DNA of 64,000 bases, taken from NCBI GenBank assembly GCA_030407005.1, contig JAUDYN010000007.1, positions 2,728,001-2,792,000 of the forward strand. Reading direction: 5' to 3'. The notes beneath the pieces are model-generated. The model made no database searches. It was not told the DNA's origin and saw only the letters and a list, made by a program, of their open reading frames with translations. This stretch comes from Desarmillaria ectypa (Eukaryota; Basidiomycota; Agaricomycetes; Agaricales; Physalacriaceae). The position numbers and the translations under genes are program-made. Below, piece after piece: positions 21,556-35,662 of this stretch (positions are counted from its first letter, which is position 1; every line of letters starts with the position of its first letter).

Positions 21556-24110
21556 TTATTCCGAATCGTCTACAAATATGTCATTGTAATGTTTGAGTAT
21601 CGTTTCGATGGCCTAATTGAACGTCAGAACAACCACAAATTGAGTGCAGGAGTGTATCCTTACTAAGTTAGAGAGGTCTATTATGGACGCTCCCGCATCG
21701 TTCATCCCACCATTCACACTCACGCCAGGAAGAATTTGTCCAAACAGAGTTGGTCCGAAGATAATTGACATGTTCTGGGCAGTCATCATATTCGCTGGCT
21801 CATGAATTATCCTGTCCCGTGGTCTGAGCTTTTAGACGTGGACTATCCGACAATGATACGTACCGATGCAGGTGACCAAGGAAATACTTCAGTGTTGCGT
21901 AGTTCGCATCAGGAAGATCATTCACTCTCTCGTGCAATCGAATATGTCTTAGTCGGTCATTATCGATCTCTGTCGAAAGATACGGCGATAATCAGTAATC
22001 CGTACTGAAAGGATGGCAATGAATTGGACTTGGACTAACTGGCAGCTTCGATGAAACCATGTTGCAAACTAACCGTCATAAGTGGATCCGGAAGTTCGCG
22101 CAACCACATTTTCAGCACGCCTGTTACGTTGTTAATGTCCGCAGACCATTCCGGCGCGTCGAGATCCACAGAATCGAGGTCTTCACAAGGTTCCAGTCAG
22201 ACGCCGTCGTTTAATAGCAGACCCACGTACCTTTATCCAGCTGGTGCTTGAGATTTTGCACTTTACTTGTTGTTCCGCTCAGACGGTATATCCCTGTTAT
22301 ATCCATGCCGTACTTCTCAATCGCTTCACAGCACTTCCGCATGATAGGTGGAACCTCAGCATCATCCCTCGTCATCTGTTCTGCAAGGTCAACACCAAAG
22401 GTTGGTCGGCCTTTGTCTGATGTATGATGTCCGTTCGAAGACGTGTCAGGCGTGTGCCGGTCTCTGTTATAAGCAGGGATAGGCGGTAAGAATCCCTCGT
22501 CAGACGGTCCGTCACGTCGCGGTCCTCTAGAGGTAGAGGTTCCTCGTGCGTAAGCATAGTTCTGCATGAATGTTTTGAAGTCCCCTCTATTATCAATGGC
22601 TTCAATGGAGGCTTTCAACCCTTTTGACAGCGTGTTGCCTGACAATAATCTTGAGTGATCAGATCCAGCTGACAGAAGATCAACTAACCCTCTTCCTTGG
22701 GAGGTACCAACGTCGATCCGTCACTGAGAACAATGCTTTCAAAGAGGAAGGCATATCTTGTGAGATGGTATTGTGTCCCAAGGTCGATTTCATCAGCACA
22801 TTCCTTTAAGGCCTAACAAAAAGTAAGCGATTGACCACAAACCATACCATTTACGTACCCTGAGGATCCGTGGTAGCTGAAAGTTGTAGTACTCTTGCCT
22901 CATTGCCTGCGTATCAGTAACGGCTTTGCGGAATGCATCAGATGCTGTTGACATTCGAGCTCTGATATCGTCTTCTTGTCTTTGGATCTACAAGAGATGA
23001 GGGGAGACTTCAGGAGAAATGAGGTTGATGTACATTTCCTGGATTCTTTCCCTTTAATAGTAGACCTCCTTTTGCTACGGCCTTGCCAATTACCCGTTTC
23101 CCTCCCGCACCACCAGGTCTCGCTTGAACGGAGTTATCCTTGAAGGATTCCCCTTCCTTCTGCAAGAGTACGCGTTCCAGCTCTTCAGAGGTTATGTCAA
23201 GTCGATTCTTGCTTTTCTCTGTTATTCCTTGGGACTCAATCAATGCTCGCTCGTAACGGCTGGCAAGATCTTTGGTCTACAGAAGCATGGGAATGGTCTC
23301 TTGGCGTCTTAGATCCCGTGAACACTCACTTGTTTTCGGTTTTTGTCCACCTCTTTTGACAACGTTACCAGTTCTTCACTCATCTCGTTGAGCCGCTGTG
23401 CAAATCGTAGCCTATTTTCGGACATTTGTTCATGGATACGCATCGAAGATTGCCAAGCTGTTACGAATGTCCTATGTTATAGTCAGAATGTGAACAGTAA
23501 AAATTCCGGCTGATCCATACCCAGCCTTCCCGTCGTTCAGAGAATACATTTCGGCGGTTGACCGCGACAACTTCTGCATGCCTTTCCCGTATTCTTCCTC
23601 AATTGCAGCTCGCTTCTTCAGAAACACTGCAGCCTCCTATAAAACATGAGGATAGGGACAACACGAAGGCACAAGCAACTCGCCCTGCACGACACCATGC
23701 TTTGCTTTATACGATCAAGCAGTAACGGAACCCCACACTGAACGCATTGAGGTTCTGTCGGTATGTGAGAACAAGATGAATAAAGGACAACGTACATCCA
23801 TATCGCACAGTGCCCTCAACACGTTCTCGTCAAAACCATGTTCCACCAGACTTGCCGTGTCTCCTGGCATGGTCTCATGAGACTCGCTAATGGCTGTCGG
23901 CGTGTCCCGCCATTTCGATGTCGATGACGGACCAAGAGAATCTGAGCTTGGCCGAGACTGTGGTGATATAGAAAGCTGATGTGAAGAAGACGCTGAATCC
24001 TGAACATCGAGTAAACGCATTGGAGGCCGAGTATAGGAAATGGCGGCAGTGGATTGGAAATCAGATTGGTCGGCACTGTCCCAGGTAGAGGAATAGCCGT
24101 CTTCAGGCAT
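21556..24110 (-). CDS. F-BAR and RhoGAP protein (RGD1-like)
   Basis: This is a Rho GTPase-activating protein with an F-BAR membrane-binding domain, as in yeast Rgd1, acting at sites of polarised growth. The minus-strand start is ATG 24110 (MPEDGYSSTWDSADQ). After a disordered Ser-rich N-terminus the F-BAR helices follow: FLKKRAAIEEEYGKGMQKLS, RLRFAQRLNEMSEELVTL, TKDLASRYERALIESQG and AFRKAVTDTQAMRQEYYNF. The RhoGAP domain starts FGVDLAEQMTRDDAEVPPIM and contains the arginine finger in GIYRLSGT (near 22290). It continues with VLKMWLRELPDPL and NMMTAQNMSIIFGPTLFG, ending HYNDIFVDDSE at TAA 21556-21558. About nine introns are visible. The catalytic arginine is present, so the protein should be active. 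Confidence 0.88.
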
Positions 24111-25897
24111 GTTGTCGTGGTGGTGGCCGTTATGTTTGCGTTGGCACTCGTCCTCGAACACGATTTGCCACACCGACACCTGCAATTACTATCCAAACTT
24201 GAGCTAAGCGAAGAGCCTTGCGTCGGCAGCGGATTCAGAACCACGTGGCTCAGACCATATTATATAAGCATCCTGCCTTCTGCCAGACCACCATGTGGCA
24301 TACTTACTATACGTCGCCTCTGGCCGGAGGCCTGTAAATACCGCCTACACTAGCTCTAGAGAAAGGAGCTCTGATACTGTGAATAGGCATGGAAATATTT
24401 TACAGACAGTACTATGTAGTATGCATAGTACCTCATGCGGTTACTTACCGCCTCTGAAACAACGCTCTATCTACCTCCAATCCGTCGCCTCTCCGATAAT
24501 AAACCTGTTTATAGAGTAGGTGAAGGTAAAATACAAGATCACGATTGCATAGATTGAATATGAACGTTAAAATGTTAACGTTTGAATTGAAACGCAGTTA
24601 GGTCGCGTTATCCTTATGAATTGGGCTTCGTCCTCTCAGTGAAAACATGTGTTTCACTGCAACTGTGTACGCAGCCATCGTAGCATTCTATATTTGAGGG
24701 TAGCCTAATACTTTTGGCCACACATTAAAGCCGCACATCTTTCGCGCAGTACGCCAGAGTGCGCTTCCGTTGGGGCTGTGGCCTGGCTGGTAAGAAGGGG
24801 TACACCGGTGACTTAAGTGGAGTGAGAAGATTGGCAGGATCAAAGATAAAACTGGTCATTCGAAGTTTCCCTTAATAAGTAAATGTATGTCCGAGCACAG
24901 CGCGTGCAGTTTTTCCCTGACATCGTCCCGATCCTCCCATCATCATGCCGGAGGATATCGACAATTATCGCAGGGTCGGGAGACTGAATTCATAACCACG
25001 GTCTGTTCGGCGTTCAAGCTACGTACGAGCTTTGAAGTTAGCATTGTGCATCGAATCCTGGTACAGGATCATACGTTTGGGCGCATGTGGCGATACAATT
25101 GTGCTGGTCCCATAGGTGCATACTGCTGTACCGACAGAAGCGGTTATTGCAATCCACCTGTAAGTGCATGTAATATCAGACGAAGTTGCTCTACGGGGAA
25201 GGCATGGAAACGTACTCTTTGACGTTTGGTGACGACTTGGTGCATGCAGGCGTAAACATCTGCCACATGGAGGGTGAAGCACATTTGGCTTTAGGCTTGG
25301 GTGCTCGGAAGGGCTGATATTGCAAGGACGGAAATGATTGTTCATGGCCTGAGCTGAACAGCATTTATAGAGCGTACTGGGCAAGTCCCCGTCCTCATGG
25401 CCAACAGAAATATCAGACCGTTCCTAGCGTCGCCATTTTGTTGTTCACATCTATTTTCATTAAGGGCTTCTGGAAATGGTCCATGAAAAAGAAATGAGAA
25501 GAAATGGATCGCAGGAACGGCATTTGAGAGTTTCCGGAAGCTGATGAAAAGGGCTTCGCGGGAGGCCTGTCTTCGCATCAAGAGGTGTACGCATTGGGCG
25601 ATTACCTTCATGTGATCGTGTTCTGTTTGAAACTGTTGTCATCAGTAATTCAGGCGCATGCCGGAGAAAGTGACCTACATAGGCAATGAGTGGTCAAAGA
25701 TTGGTGCGAATAAAATAAATCCCCACGTTGACTCATGCCCGAGGAGGCGGAGAAAATACATACATATCTGCGTAATAGGGCCGATAACTGACACTAAAGA
25801 CACATCCACATACAACAAATCGAGTGTCATCACCAAACTATAGCCAATGAGCATTATTATAGCTAGCGAATCGACTGATGACTACACCGAGATGCAT
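24111..25897. other. Intergenic region of about 1.8 kb
   Basis: No gene could be supported on either strand. The proximal part is the RGD1-like promoter. Open frames of up to about 120 codons exist (for example minus strand 25019-25384) but they lack motifs, have unfavourable composition and show no splice logic. A palindrome-like AACGTTAAAATGTTAACGTT lies at about 24564. Confidence 0.5.
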
Positions 25898-28557
25898 TCA
25901 CAAAGTTGGTACCCCATCCCCTTCGAATCCAGCTATGGCACACCGGGCGAGATACTTGGCCAGGGCCAGCCGCACTGTCTTCATATGCTCTAGAGCTTCT
26001 TTTTCGCCTGCTCCCTTCATTCGTCTCAGCAAGACACCTAGATAGTCCTGACCGGAACCTTGACTCGTTCGAATGGAAATTTCTTCCAACTTTTTCAATA
26101 ACTCAGTTGCACTTGAAGGAGAAAATAGCAGGGCAGGGCCTGGATGAAATTTTCATTGTATTAGTTGAGCAGATGAAGCAGAAAGATTTCGGGGTACCAT
26201 GTTGTAGTAATTCCACCGAATCGCAGAGTAATATCGCCCACCATAATTTCGGTGCAACGTCATCACGAAGAAGGACGACAAGATCTGAGGCGGCATCTCG
26301 AAATTCATGCTGTAGGCGTAACCGATGAAATTGAGAATATCTCACGACGAACATGAGCTGATGTATGAACACGCCTTGCAATCCAGTACGTGCTCCAATC
26401 TCATGCAGGGAAGGGGCGATTTCCGAAGCAAATCGAGCAAAAACCGTCGGACCTTACATAGCTTGGTTAGCTTATCTACAGTTCGGGAGGGGGAACCATG
26501 ATACCACCGAGAATATATTCTTCGAGCAGACGGTCAATGATACGTCCTAGACCGAACCAATCTTCTGCAGATATCGAGTAGGAGATCGCGAGGGCGTAAT
26601 CCTTTTCGCCAGTGAAGCTTTGAGCAGCGATCTAACATCGCTCAAAACCATCTTTCGAAGTGTGATATGTTGGTGCTTACCCGGCAAATGGCCCTCCGGG
26701 CCGCCTCCCTCTGAAACTCCAAACAGACTTGATTTAAGTCTCGCAATGTGCCCACAATACCCTCCATTTCCCCTTGATTCCCGGCGGCCTTCTGCTCTTG
26801 TAAGCGTAATGGAACTCTCATCAAAACCTCATCTCCGCGCTCCTTTCCTACGTTTCCGCAGGAATACATATAGGCAAGTGTGATTCGCCATAAAGTGGGG
26901 TCGGAAAGGAGGTATTCGGCGTAAGCCAAGACATGTTGGTCACGCTTGGACAACTCAGCTCTTTGTGAGTTGCTCAGTCTATGCTCCGAGTTAACGCCGG
27001 TGATAAGGATGGACTCACTCTTCGTCTACATCAGTTTCGATAAGTGAAAGTGAGGCCATTAGATCCGCTAAGTGTGCTGCTAGCCACCGGTCAAGCTGCG
27101 AGGCATACGACAGGGCCTGATCAAACTGCGCTGAAAATAGGGCTGAATGAACCATGTCTTCCAAAACGGTAGGGTCAGGAGGCATTGACTCGAGAACTTC
27201 CGCAACAATATCACTGTAACTAAGTGAGAAGATACCCATGATGAACTTGTGGCGTAGACCTACGGGAGATCTTGCCTTCGTAAACGGGTATCAACAAAAA
27301 CGCCCCAAGCAGCGCACACTTCCTTCCAATCGCTACCTAGTTCTTCACACACTCGTTTGAGAACGTCGACGCGACCCTCGAGAATGCCTACGATATCACT
27401 GAGGCGATCCCACCAGTTATCGAAGTCATCCTCGCGGTCCTCTTCAGGAACATGGTCCATTTCGACCCTCAGAGAGTGAACTTTCTCTCTCCATCGTCGC
27501 GATGCAAAGGCGAAATCCCGCTCAGCGCTGAAATTTTGTAGCCGGGGTTGTCCATCGATTAAGGGGATGAGTACTTGAGTTAGATCATGCAGATATTCGG
27601 AGGGATGATCGGAAAGTGATTTCAAGAAAAACACGGAAGCCTTTGTAAGGCCACGGATGGTAGCTCTATGCCAGTCTCAGCGAGTAAAGAGTGTTTTAAT
27701 ACCAGGGAGCCTACCTTGTTAGATATGACCAGAAATTTTCATCCTCCCAAGGACTATCGAGACTGCTCAGGTGGTCCCCTTCCTCCGTCGATGGTTCAAT
27801 GAAATGGATGTTCAACCACTCCATGAGCTCTTCTCCCACTGGGGCATCTTCATAATCGGGCTCAGGAAGGAAGAGGATGACAAACAATGAAAAGCACGAG
27901 AACAAGGATCTATAATGATCAATGGTGAACTGCAAGGGTGATGCAACTGCTGTGCGATCCTGAGAAAAATATGAGGACTGGCGCAAAGAATATTATCACT
28001 GAGATTTACGGATAAGCGTGTCCAGTACTCTCGAATGAAATTAACATAATCGATTGAAAGTTTACGAACGACCGAGAGTGTCTCAGTGTCTTGCAACCTA
28101 ACGGAAATAATAAGCCTTACATGGAAAACCACGGACATGCTATGGGGCACCATTGAGAGTTATCAGCAATTCGATCTTGATACAAGGACTGGAAGGTCGA
28201 AAAAATTACGATTGTGTCGGTAATGAACTACACGCGGCTTGAATATAAACGGATGATAACAACAAATTAGGCACGCACCAAACGCCTCTCAGACGTTGGA
28301 GCCGCATCTGTGCTGGCGAAGTAAAGTGGAATTTCTTCATCAGTGCTCTCTTTCCTGGGCCCTTGGGCATCTGTCTGTTACCAAGAAATGCATTATAAAC
28401 AAGATAAATGCAAAGCCATAGTGCTCACCGATGTAGTTAAAAATACGGCCAACGAATTACCCACTGGTGAGTATGACACCGAAATGGTTTCTCCTGCCTT
28501 CACTAAGTCCTCAACATGACCTGCCTCCACCACCGGGGGCACGAGATTAAGATGCAT
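25898..28557 (-). CDS. NUP85: Nucleoporin NUP85
   Basis: This is a structural subunit of the Y-shaped Nup84/Nup107-160 subcomplex of the nuclear pore. The minus-strand ATG at 28557 begins MHLNLVPPVVEAGHVEDLV, with a beta-strand insertion typical of the family (ISVSYSPVGNSLAVFLTTS). The rest is an alpha-helical stack: YVNFIREYWTRLSVNL, LMEWLNIHFIEPSTEEGDHL, ENFWSYLTR, YSDIVAEVLESMPPDP, LSKRDQHVLAYAEYLLSDP, LWRITLAYMYSCG, DYALAISYSISAEDWFGLGR and IIDRLLEEYILG, ending LARCAIAGFEGDGVPTL at TGA 25898-25900. The paired WxYLTR and LW.ITLAYMY.C regions match NUP85. About ten introns. The exon edges near 28160-28310 are the least certain. Confidence 0.85.
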
Positions 28558-31500
28558 AGAAGGCACTGAATGTAGAAGTGGAGGGTGTGCTCATGCAACA
28601 GTATCGCGCCAGATGACCACCTTGTCAATGTTTGACCTTCACGCAGGGAAGCGTCGCGCCTACTTCGGTGGCGCTGTGGTTGGGAGGAAAAGAAGTGAGA
28701 TTACGTAATCTCGGCGTTCTGCTTGGGCCATCGAGCCACAACCAGATCGGGCTGGATTTCATTCTTGCTAGCATTTTAGCACTTTACTCAATCTTTCGGA
28801 GGAGTAATGCTTAATATCCGACCGTAAGTCCTCGTATCAATGGGGTTTGTCAAATGTACCCCACGTTGGCTGGGATCAGACTGATGACTCCTGGCGAGTC
28901 ACCTTGCCTAAGAAACCCATTTCCTCGTACGACCAGATCTAGTGGGTTCTCTCGCTGCTTTCCGTGTAATAGATCGCTGAGGGCATCCTGCTTTTCACCA
29001 TACGGACGTTCACGAATTTAGACCATCCTAACACCATCCATCGGGCATGTACGGAGGTATACCACCGGTACACTCCCTCCCGGCGTGAGGATTCAGACGC
29101 GACAGTCGGAACTATTTGATCTATGAGTATATTAACACTTTGAAATCTAGTCAGATACTATATCCGAGATGAATTCATTGCCTCGGGTCTCATGAGGCAC
29201 TATAGACCCGGCATATATTTTTCTCCAAACTGATCCAAAGACCGATACGTCGCTTCCAGCCTTTGTGAGTGTTATCGATGATGACCTTGGCAAAACCACG
29301 ACATTCATTTTTTGATCTAATGTACTGACACTCCCACGATATAAGGAAGACCTTCCGTGGGCACGTCTCAGGCTCATGTCATTCTGAGGCTGCATCTCCC
29401 GCGACGCTTCACCCAGCCAATAATAAATCCTTCTGCCGGTGATAACAGCCCTATCTTCATTCCTGCTTCAACACTACAGATGCGCCTTCCACGTGAAAGA
29501 AAGACTACGACAAATCAAAACTCTACATATTGGTGTACACTGCGAACCAACATCAGGAGATGTGACGAAGAGTGCTTCTAGTACAAATACCAATGACGAT
29601 GAGAGCTGGGATCCACGCATTGCTCAGACCTCCTTTCTGGACCCTCCTCTATTGGCTTGTTGAAGTTGAAATGTTGAAAGGCTATTCGGTGCCTCAGAAT
29701 GAAACATCATCTCTTTAGCTCCGATACATCTCACAACGTTCCCCGATTTCACCTCGATTATACCTACCCAGTCCATTCATGCGGATAGTGTGATAGGAAG
29801 CACTCGGTAGGCTCTGAAGCCTTCTCTCTTGAAGGCCTAAAGCTTCCACCGGCTAGCTTTTATGGTCGTGCAAGAATACGATGTTTTGTGGCTCTGACCG
29901 CGGCTCATGCCGGGGCTCAAAGTTCAAGGCGTGGGGCGACATGTCTTTGAATGGGTATCAATGGCCGTTAGAAGAAAGACATGCATATGATCTGCGGGAA
30001 ACAACGTGAAGTCTTCATCGAGCTCTCCAACGATCCTTCCTTCGGAGAAGTCTTGCAGTACCTACATTGTCACTCCAGACTAATCTGGGGTACGTTACAT
30101 TAAAAACACCGTCCGTTGCGGCTTTTTCGAGGGCAATCAGTCCTCATCGTTGAAATAACTGGCCTCGTCACATTGCCGTTCTGTGGGACTCACTCGTGAG
30201 TGGCCGCCGGTTCCATAGTCATTGACATTGGTGCTTCCTCGGTGTTCCAGCTTCTCGTTCCCTATTTGATAAATCCATAATGTTTCCACGTCTTACTCGC
30301 CACCACTGGCAGGGGTCCCGGCAGTTTTTGATCGGCCAGCGGCTCCATGAAATTGTGGTTGGCCACTGGCCCGATACAGCCTCAGGCTTTCGGGAGACGA
30401 TTGGCTCAACATGACTTTGTTTTTACCCCGTTTCTCACCAACACTTTCGGGATGGGTCAATCGGTATTCCCTTCGATGAGTGCTTGGACGAGTGACCATC
30501 AATATTATTACCGGCAATGGAACACTTGACTTGATGAACTCGGTACATGTGCTCTCTGCCTCACCTTCAATGTCCCTGTAACGGGATCCAACAGGACCCA
30601 ACTCGTGTCGTAGGTCTGGAATGGGGCGCCATTGACATCCGTGTCTCATGCGTTACATGAAATGACCACAGTCAGAGCCTAAGCATGGGGTCCAGGAAAA
30701 TATTGTCTGTGTCATCCATTCAAGGGGATTTTGGATAAAGTCGATCCTTGTTTTCTCCCTTCGTGAATTCTCTTTTCTGATGTCCACGCGTATACTGATT
30801 AATCCCTCAGTGCTCAGTCTCCATGAGGCCATTGCAACTGAATGGTTTCCGGACAGCTCGTGCTGGACAACACGCTATGTATTATAATCAAGGCGTATTC
30901 CGCCGGGATGACCTCGACGCGAGAGAGCAAGAGTCAAGACGAAGTAGACTTCTTTGCGTGACTCTACACCCCTTCTCTCCTTCCTTCGTTCACATCAGCC
31001 CTGTTAGAGAACATACGTGGCGTACGGTCCAATGCGGTCCAATGCGGCAAAGTATCGCAATTACTTCCGCGCCTGTTGACGGAAATTAGATGAAAGCAGC
31101 AATATAATACTAGACCCAGTCCTCGTGCAACCAGTATTAATTACAGTGTTAACATTGCCTTGCAACCTCGATGTCTAGTTGGCCAATAATTCGTTAACAA
31201 CGTTTTTGATTTAAAGTTTGGAAGAGAGAGGAACAAGCGAACTCCAATTGGCAGATGGTCCGAGTTGATGTCAGTGGACCAACACGTTACACGATCTAAT
31301 ATTTCTGCCAGGGCTTCCCTACCCCAATGCCCCAAAGGACTGATAGGCTGCTATATATTCATGGCCCAAGTCGAATCGTCTACAACGGCTTTGACGCGCG
31401 ATATCTTACATGGCCTCTGGAAAAGGTTTGATAGTTGGTGGCACTGTAGAACCCCATCCTCCGACAACCCCCGTCTAACGCCACGCATGGGCGTCTGGGA

Positions 31501-32361
31501 CTCCGGATTGGCGAACTGCGGGGGACTCCTTGTCACCGCATTTCGGCGTGAGTAAAAAGCACAAAAAGTATAGATGACTTCCATGTGAGTCGACTGAGAA
31601 ACGAGTCTAGGGATACTTGCCCTTCGGGGACCCTAGGCATTAACCAGCAAGCACATCACAACGGTCCGGTAACATGCATTCGCAGACAGATTGTAGACAC
31701 CGATGCTCGAGGCGCCAACACACTCACGGCGGGACAGGTGTATATATCAGCTGCTAACCAAGGATCTCCGCTCTTCCTCATATTATATCACGGTGCGAAC
31801 ATCAGGCTGCCAATATTTATTGTCATTTATGACCGTATTGATTTAGATCCGGAGCGCAGTGCGCACACATGGAATAACGAGGATATGGAAGCAGAAATAA
31901 GTCCCGCTAGTTACGGCCAATATACATAACATTTTAGTAAATCTTCACTGATCGGTATACCTAGCTAAGTGTAGCATTGCCGGGGCGGGAAGACCAACGC
32001 CACGCCACGTGACAAGCACGCAGAGGCTAACTGCCGCTGGACTTGAATGTTCTCTCCATGTAGTGAGAAGATTGATACGAGTTAGTATTGCCACAGTCTG
32101 ACCTGCCTAAGAATATATTGGCCAAATAGGGCTCAAGGCTTGGGAGGCATACTGGTTTACAATGAGGAATACTGCGTTCTCAGCACCGTGGACATGTTAC
32201 TGATCTGCCCAAGGCATAAGCGCAAGAAAAAGAAACATTCAAGCTAGCAATTAATATTGCTAAGACGCAGCAAAAGCAGACAAGCGAGTGGACACAAGAG
32301 ACAAATATATTTAATATACAAATACGATAGCGAGAAGGAATACAACATTGCTGGGAAAGAA
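28558..32361. other. Gene-poor region of about 3.8 kb
   Basis: No intact gene was seen. Short open frames (for example minus 29147-29395, minus 30293-30649, plus 31585-31929) lack recognised motifs. A retroelement-like relic lies at 31141-31584. The right end (about 32250-32361) is the 3' flank of H4. This is the longest gene desert of the window and lies inside the segment bounded by the inverted histone pairs. Confidence 0.5.
31141..31584 (-). mobile_element. Possible degraded LINE-type endonuclease fragment
   Basis: On the minus strand a short frame reads AEILDRVTCWSTDINSDHLP followed by IGVRLFL. This resembles the end of AP-endonuclease-like domains of non-LTR retrotransposons, where a W-x-x(D/E) segment precedes the catalytic SDH(F/L)PI. 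Upstream, in the same strand and across a stop codon, VVDDSTWAMNI resembles the preceding S-x-I-D-L-x-W region. No reverse transcriptase, poly-A tail or target-site duplication was found. The match is motif-level only. Confidence 0.35.
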
Positions 32362-32846
<485 letters not shown>

Positions 32847-33075
32847 TTCGATAAAGTTGTGTAGTGGATAAAGTTAACAAAGTAAAGGTAGCCACTTGGA
32901 GAGGCTTCGTTAATTGATGGGAGGTGGTGTTGGTGGTAAAGGTGAGAGTAACTGAATGAGTTGCCTCTCAAAAGGCGACAGTCCTTATGTAGGTCCGACA
33001 GGTGGCTGTGCTTATTCCTTGTTTTGTTGATTTAGGATATCGCGGCCCATCACGTGGATAGACGCGTCGTGTTTG

Positions 33076-33082
33076 TATATAA
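33076..33082 (+). promoter_or_regulatory. TATA element in shared H3/H4 promoter (right)
   Basis: TATATAA lies about 107 bp upstream of the H3 ATG at 33189. It is identical to the element at 18913-18919. Confidence 0.5.
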
Positions 33083-33188
33083 TGCTGGGTCCAAACGAGG
33101 AACAACCTTAACTTGAATCCGCTACCAGTAGCATTACTTATCATCCCTCATCGCCATTACCTTTTCGACTCGCCTTTTACTATTCGTG

Positions 33189-33776
<588 letters not shown>

Positions 33777-33777
33777 A

Positions 33778-34896
33778 AGTCGAAAGTCAACGTTTTCTTT
33801 CTCGTTTTGTTCATTATCACTGTATTTGTACTTGTAGCCTTTCACTTTACTCCCTATCATCCTTGCGCTTACGTCGTTTATAATAAAACCATCGTCTTCT
33901 GATGTTTTATTCATTCGTATCAGGTCAGCGTTCTCATTTTCTGTTTGGTATCCTTCCGCGGTAAACTCAGGACCGTCATGATGTGTGTTCCGATACTAGT
34001 TCGAATACATTGTCTTCTACACCATGGCGATCTTGATTGTTGTCTCTCCGATCAGTGGTAGTGTGTTGATGATCTCCTTTAGCCCTTTTCCAATGCTAGG
34101 GTGTTTCCAATGTTCTTTATTCATTAATGGCAAGAGCTTGTTTCCGAGTTTTTAGGTTAGTTGCCCCGCTTTCCTAGTTGAATTCGAATACGAGACTTGA
34201 TTCAGCAGTGTAACACCAACAGATGGAGTCCAAGTGTGAAGGATATCAGTGGCATTGCCTTCATCCCGAGGATGGACGGATCTTTGCAGGCGTCAATCAG
34301 TCTTCCACTCCTACCGTAAAACCACACTCACTCTGACTGCACTGGAACTGCCGAAGCGGAGAGAGACTGGGAGAATATAGCTAGTGTGAAAGCGGTAGCT
34401 ACGCCAGAGACCATACATACAATTCACGGTTTATGGTGTCGTCACGGCTTGTCAAAGATGCTTGTCCATTTCAACCCCAGTAGTGACCAGCACCTGGAGG
34501 GAAGTGTGCGTGTGATGATGAGCAGGCAGCTTGGGAAATAGTTGCGTGAACAGTGAGCGAATTGAATATAAGCCGCCTTGGTACCATGGTAACACAGCAT
34601 CTGCAGTTGCTCTACTTCAGGAGGAGCAAAAGGTTATGGGCGATACATTGCGATTAAGTTAACAATGATGTGCGTGTATCAAATGGATTCGTGGACCACG
34701 AACGTAGGTCGGAAGTTACAGCGATCATTGCCCTCCCGTTTCTTTCAACGATGGAACGGCCTGAGATGAGCTTTCCTAAACTCATATCGGATTAGATTCA
34801 CGATAAGGATGCTTGCGGTAGATCCAGACTCAGCCAGTCTAGTGACGTGTTGCTCAGAGAAGAAAAACTATGATTGACAGAAGTATAGCAAAAGTT
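33778..34896. other. Intergenic region downstream of right H3
   Basis: About 1.1 kb, flanked by H3 and the 3' end of the DUF6593-like gene. No gene was seen on either strand. Confidence 0.5.
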
Positions 34897-35662
34897 CTAG
34901 ATCCAAGAGGTATCGGAAAAATGGATATCGCTTTTGAACCTCTGATACAACTTGAAGTTGAATAGGTTCTTCATATTTGTATCAACACGTGGACATAGCC
35001 TCTGCTGTTCAATGAGGAGAACCGACATAAGAATGTCGTCGAAGAACGCTTGCCCCGCAGGCATAATTTCCAGCGTGTAGAGTTCGGGAGGCGTGTTGGC
35101 CTTGCGGAGCTTGTTGCTTGGATTGAATCTAGCGTACACGGCGTTGTAATTATTCACAGTATGACTGTATTTTTTCAGCACATAGAATCTTATAGGTATG
35201 TAGCGAACGGCTCACAATGCGGGGCGTGACTTCACAATTCCATGCGAGCTTATGCTTTGGACCGGTCCAATTCCACCTGCCCTGATGCAAAGACTAAGTC
35301 CATGTCAAAAGAATTTTCGATAAGGAACTCACTTGGGCGCTGCCTCGTTTGGACAATCTCGTTGAACGGAGAGTTTCAACACCCCCCATGTAAACCGTCG
35401 CATTGTTATAAGAGATCCCTGTTCTAGTACACATGTCAGGCAAGAGCTTGCTTTACATTCGGGAGAATACGACTGACTCAAACTCGCTTACATACGGCCC
35501 ATCCTCAGTTGGACCGCGATGGATGATGGTTGTGTGCGACACGGGGTTGTTTACGGAGATGTGATACAGCGGACGCGAGTCGGGAGATTCTGGCGGAGGA
35601 ATGAGGATTAAAGAGTTGGAAGACAATTTTGAAAATGAGTAGGTGACTGGTATAGCGGGCAA
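34897..35662 (-). CDS. DUF6593-like small protein, start codon not visible
   Basis: The minus strand shows exons resembling Agaricomycete DUF6593 proteins. The first has LSSNSLILIPPPESPDSRPL, then YHISVNNPV and TTIIHRGPTEDGPYVSEFE. Next come VYMGGVETLRSTRLSKRGS and RWNWTGPKHKLAWNCEVTP, then FYVLKKYSHTVNNYNAVYAR. The end, LYTLEIMPAGQAFFDDILMS followed by VLLIEQQRL, is the most typical part. However, no in-frame ATG precedes the first exon; the nearest in-frame near-cognate codon is TTG at 35662. The first exon-exon junction also cannot be phased cleanly. Either a short 5' exon was missed or the gene is decaying. A TATA-like sequence at 35692-35698 favours a promoter just upstream. Function unknown. 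Confidence 0.5.

Noticed and set aside
25019..25384. 121-codon minus-strand open frame in the RGD1/NUP85 spacer
   Set aside because: Cys/His/Pro-rich composition without a domain pattern, and frames on the other strand are equally long. It is probably chance.
30293..30649. 118-codon minus-strand open frame in the gene-poor region
   Set aside because: No recognised domain, and parallel frames are also open for similar lengths. Not supported as a gene.
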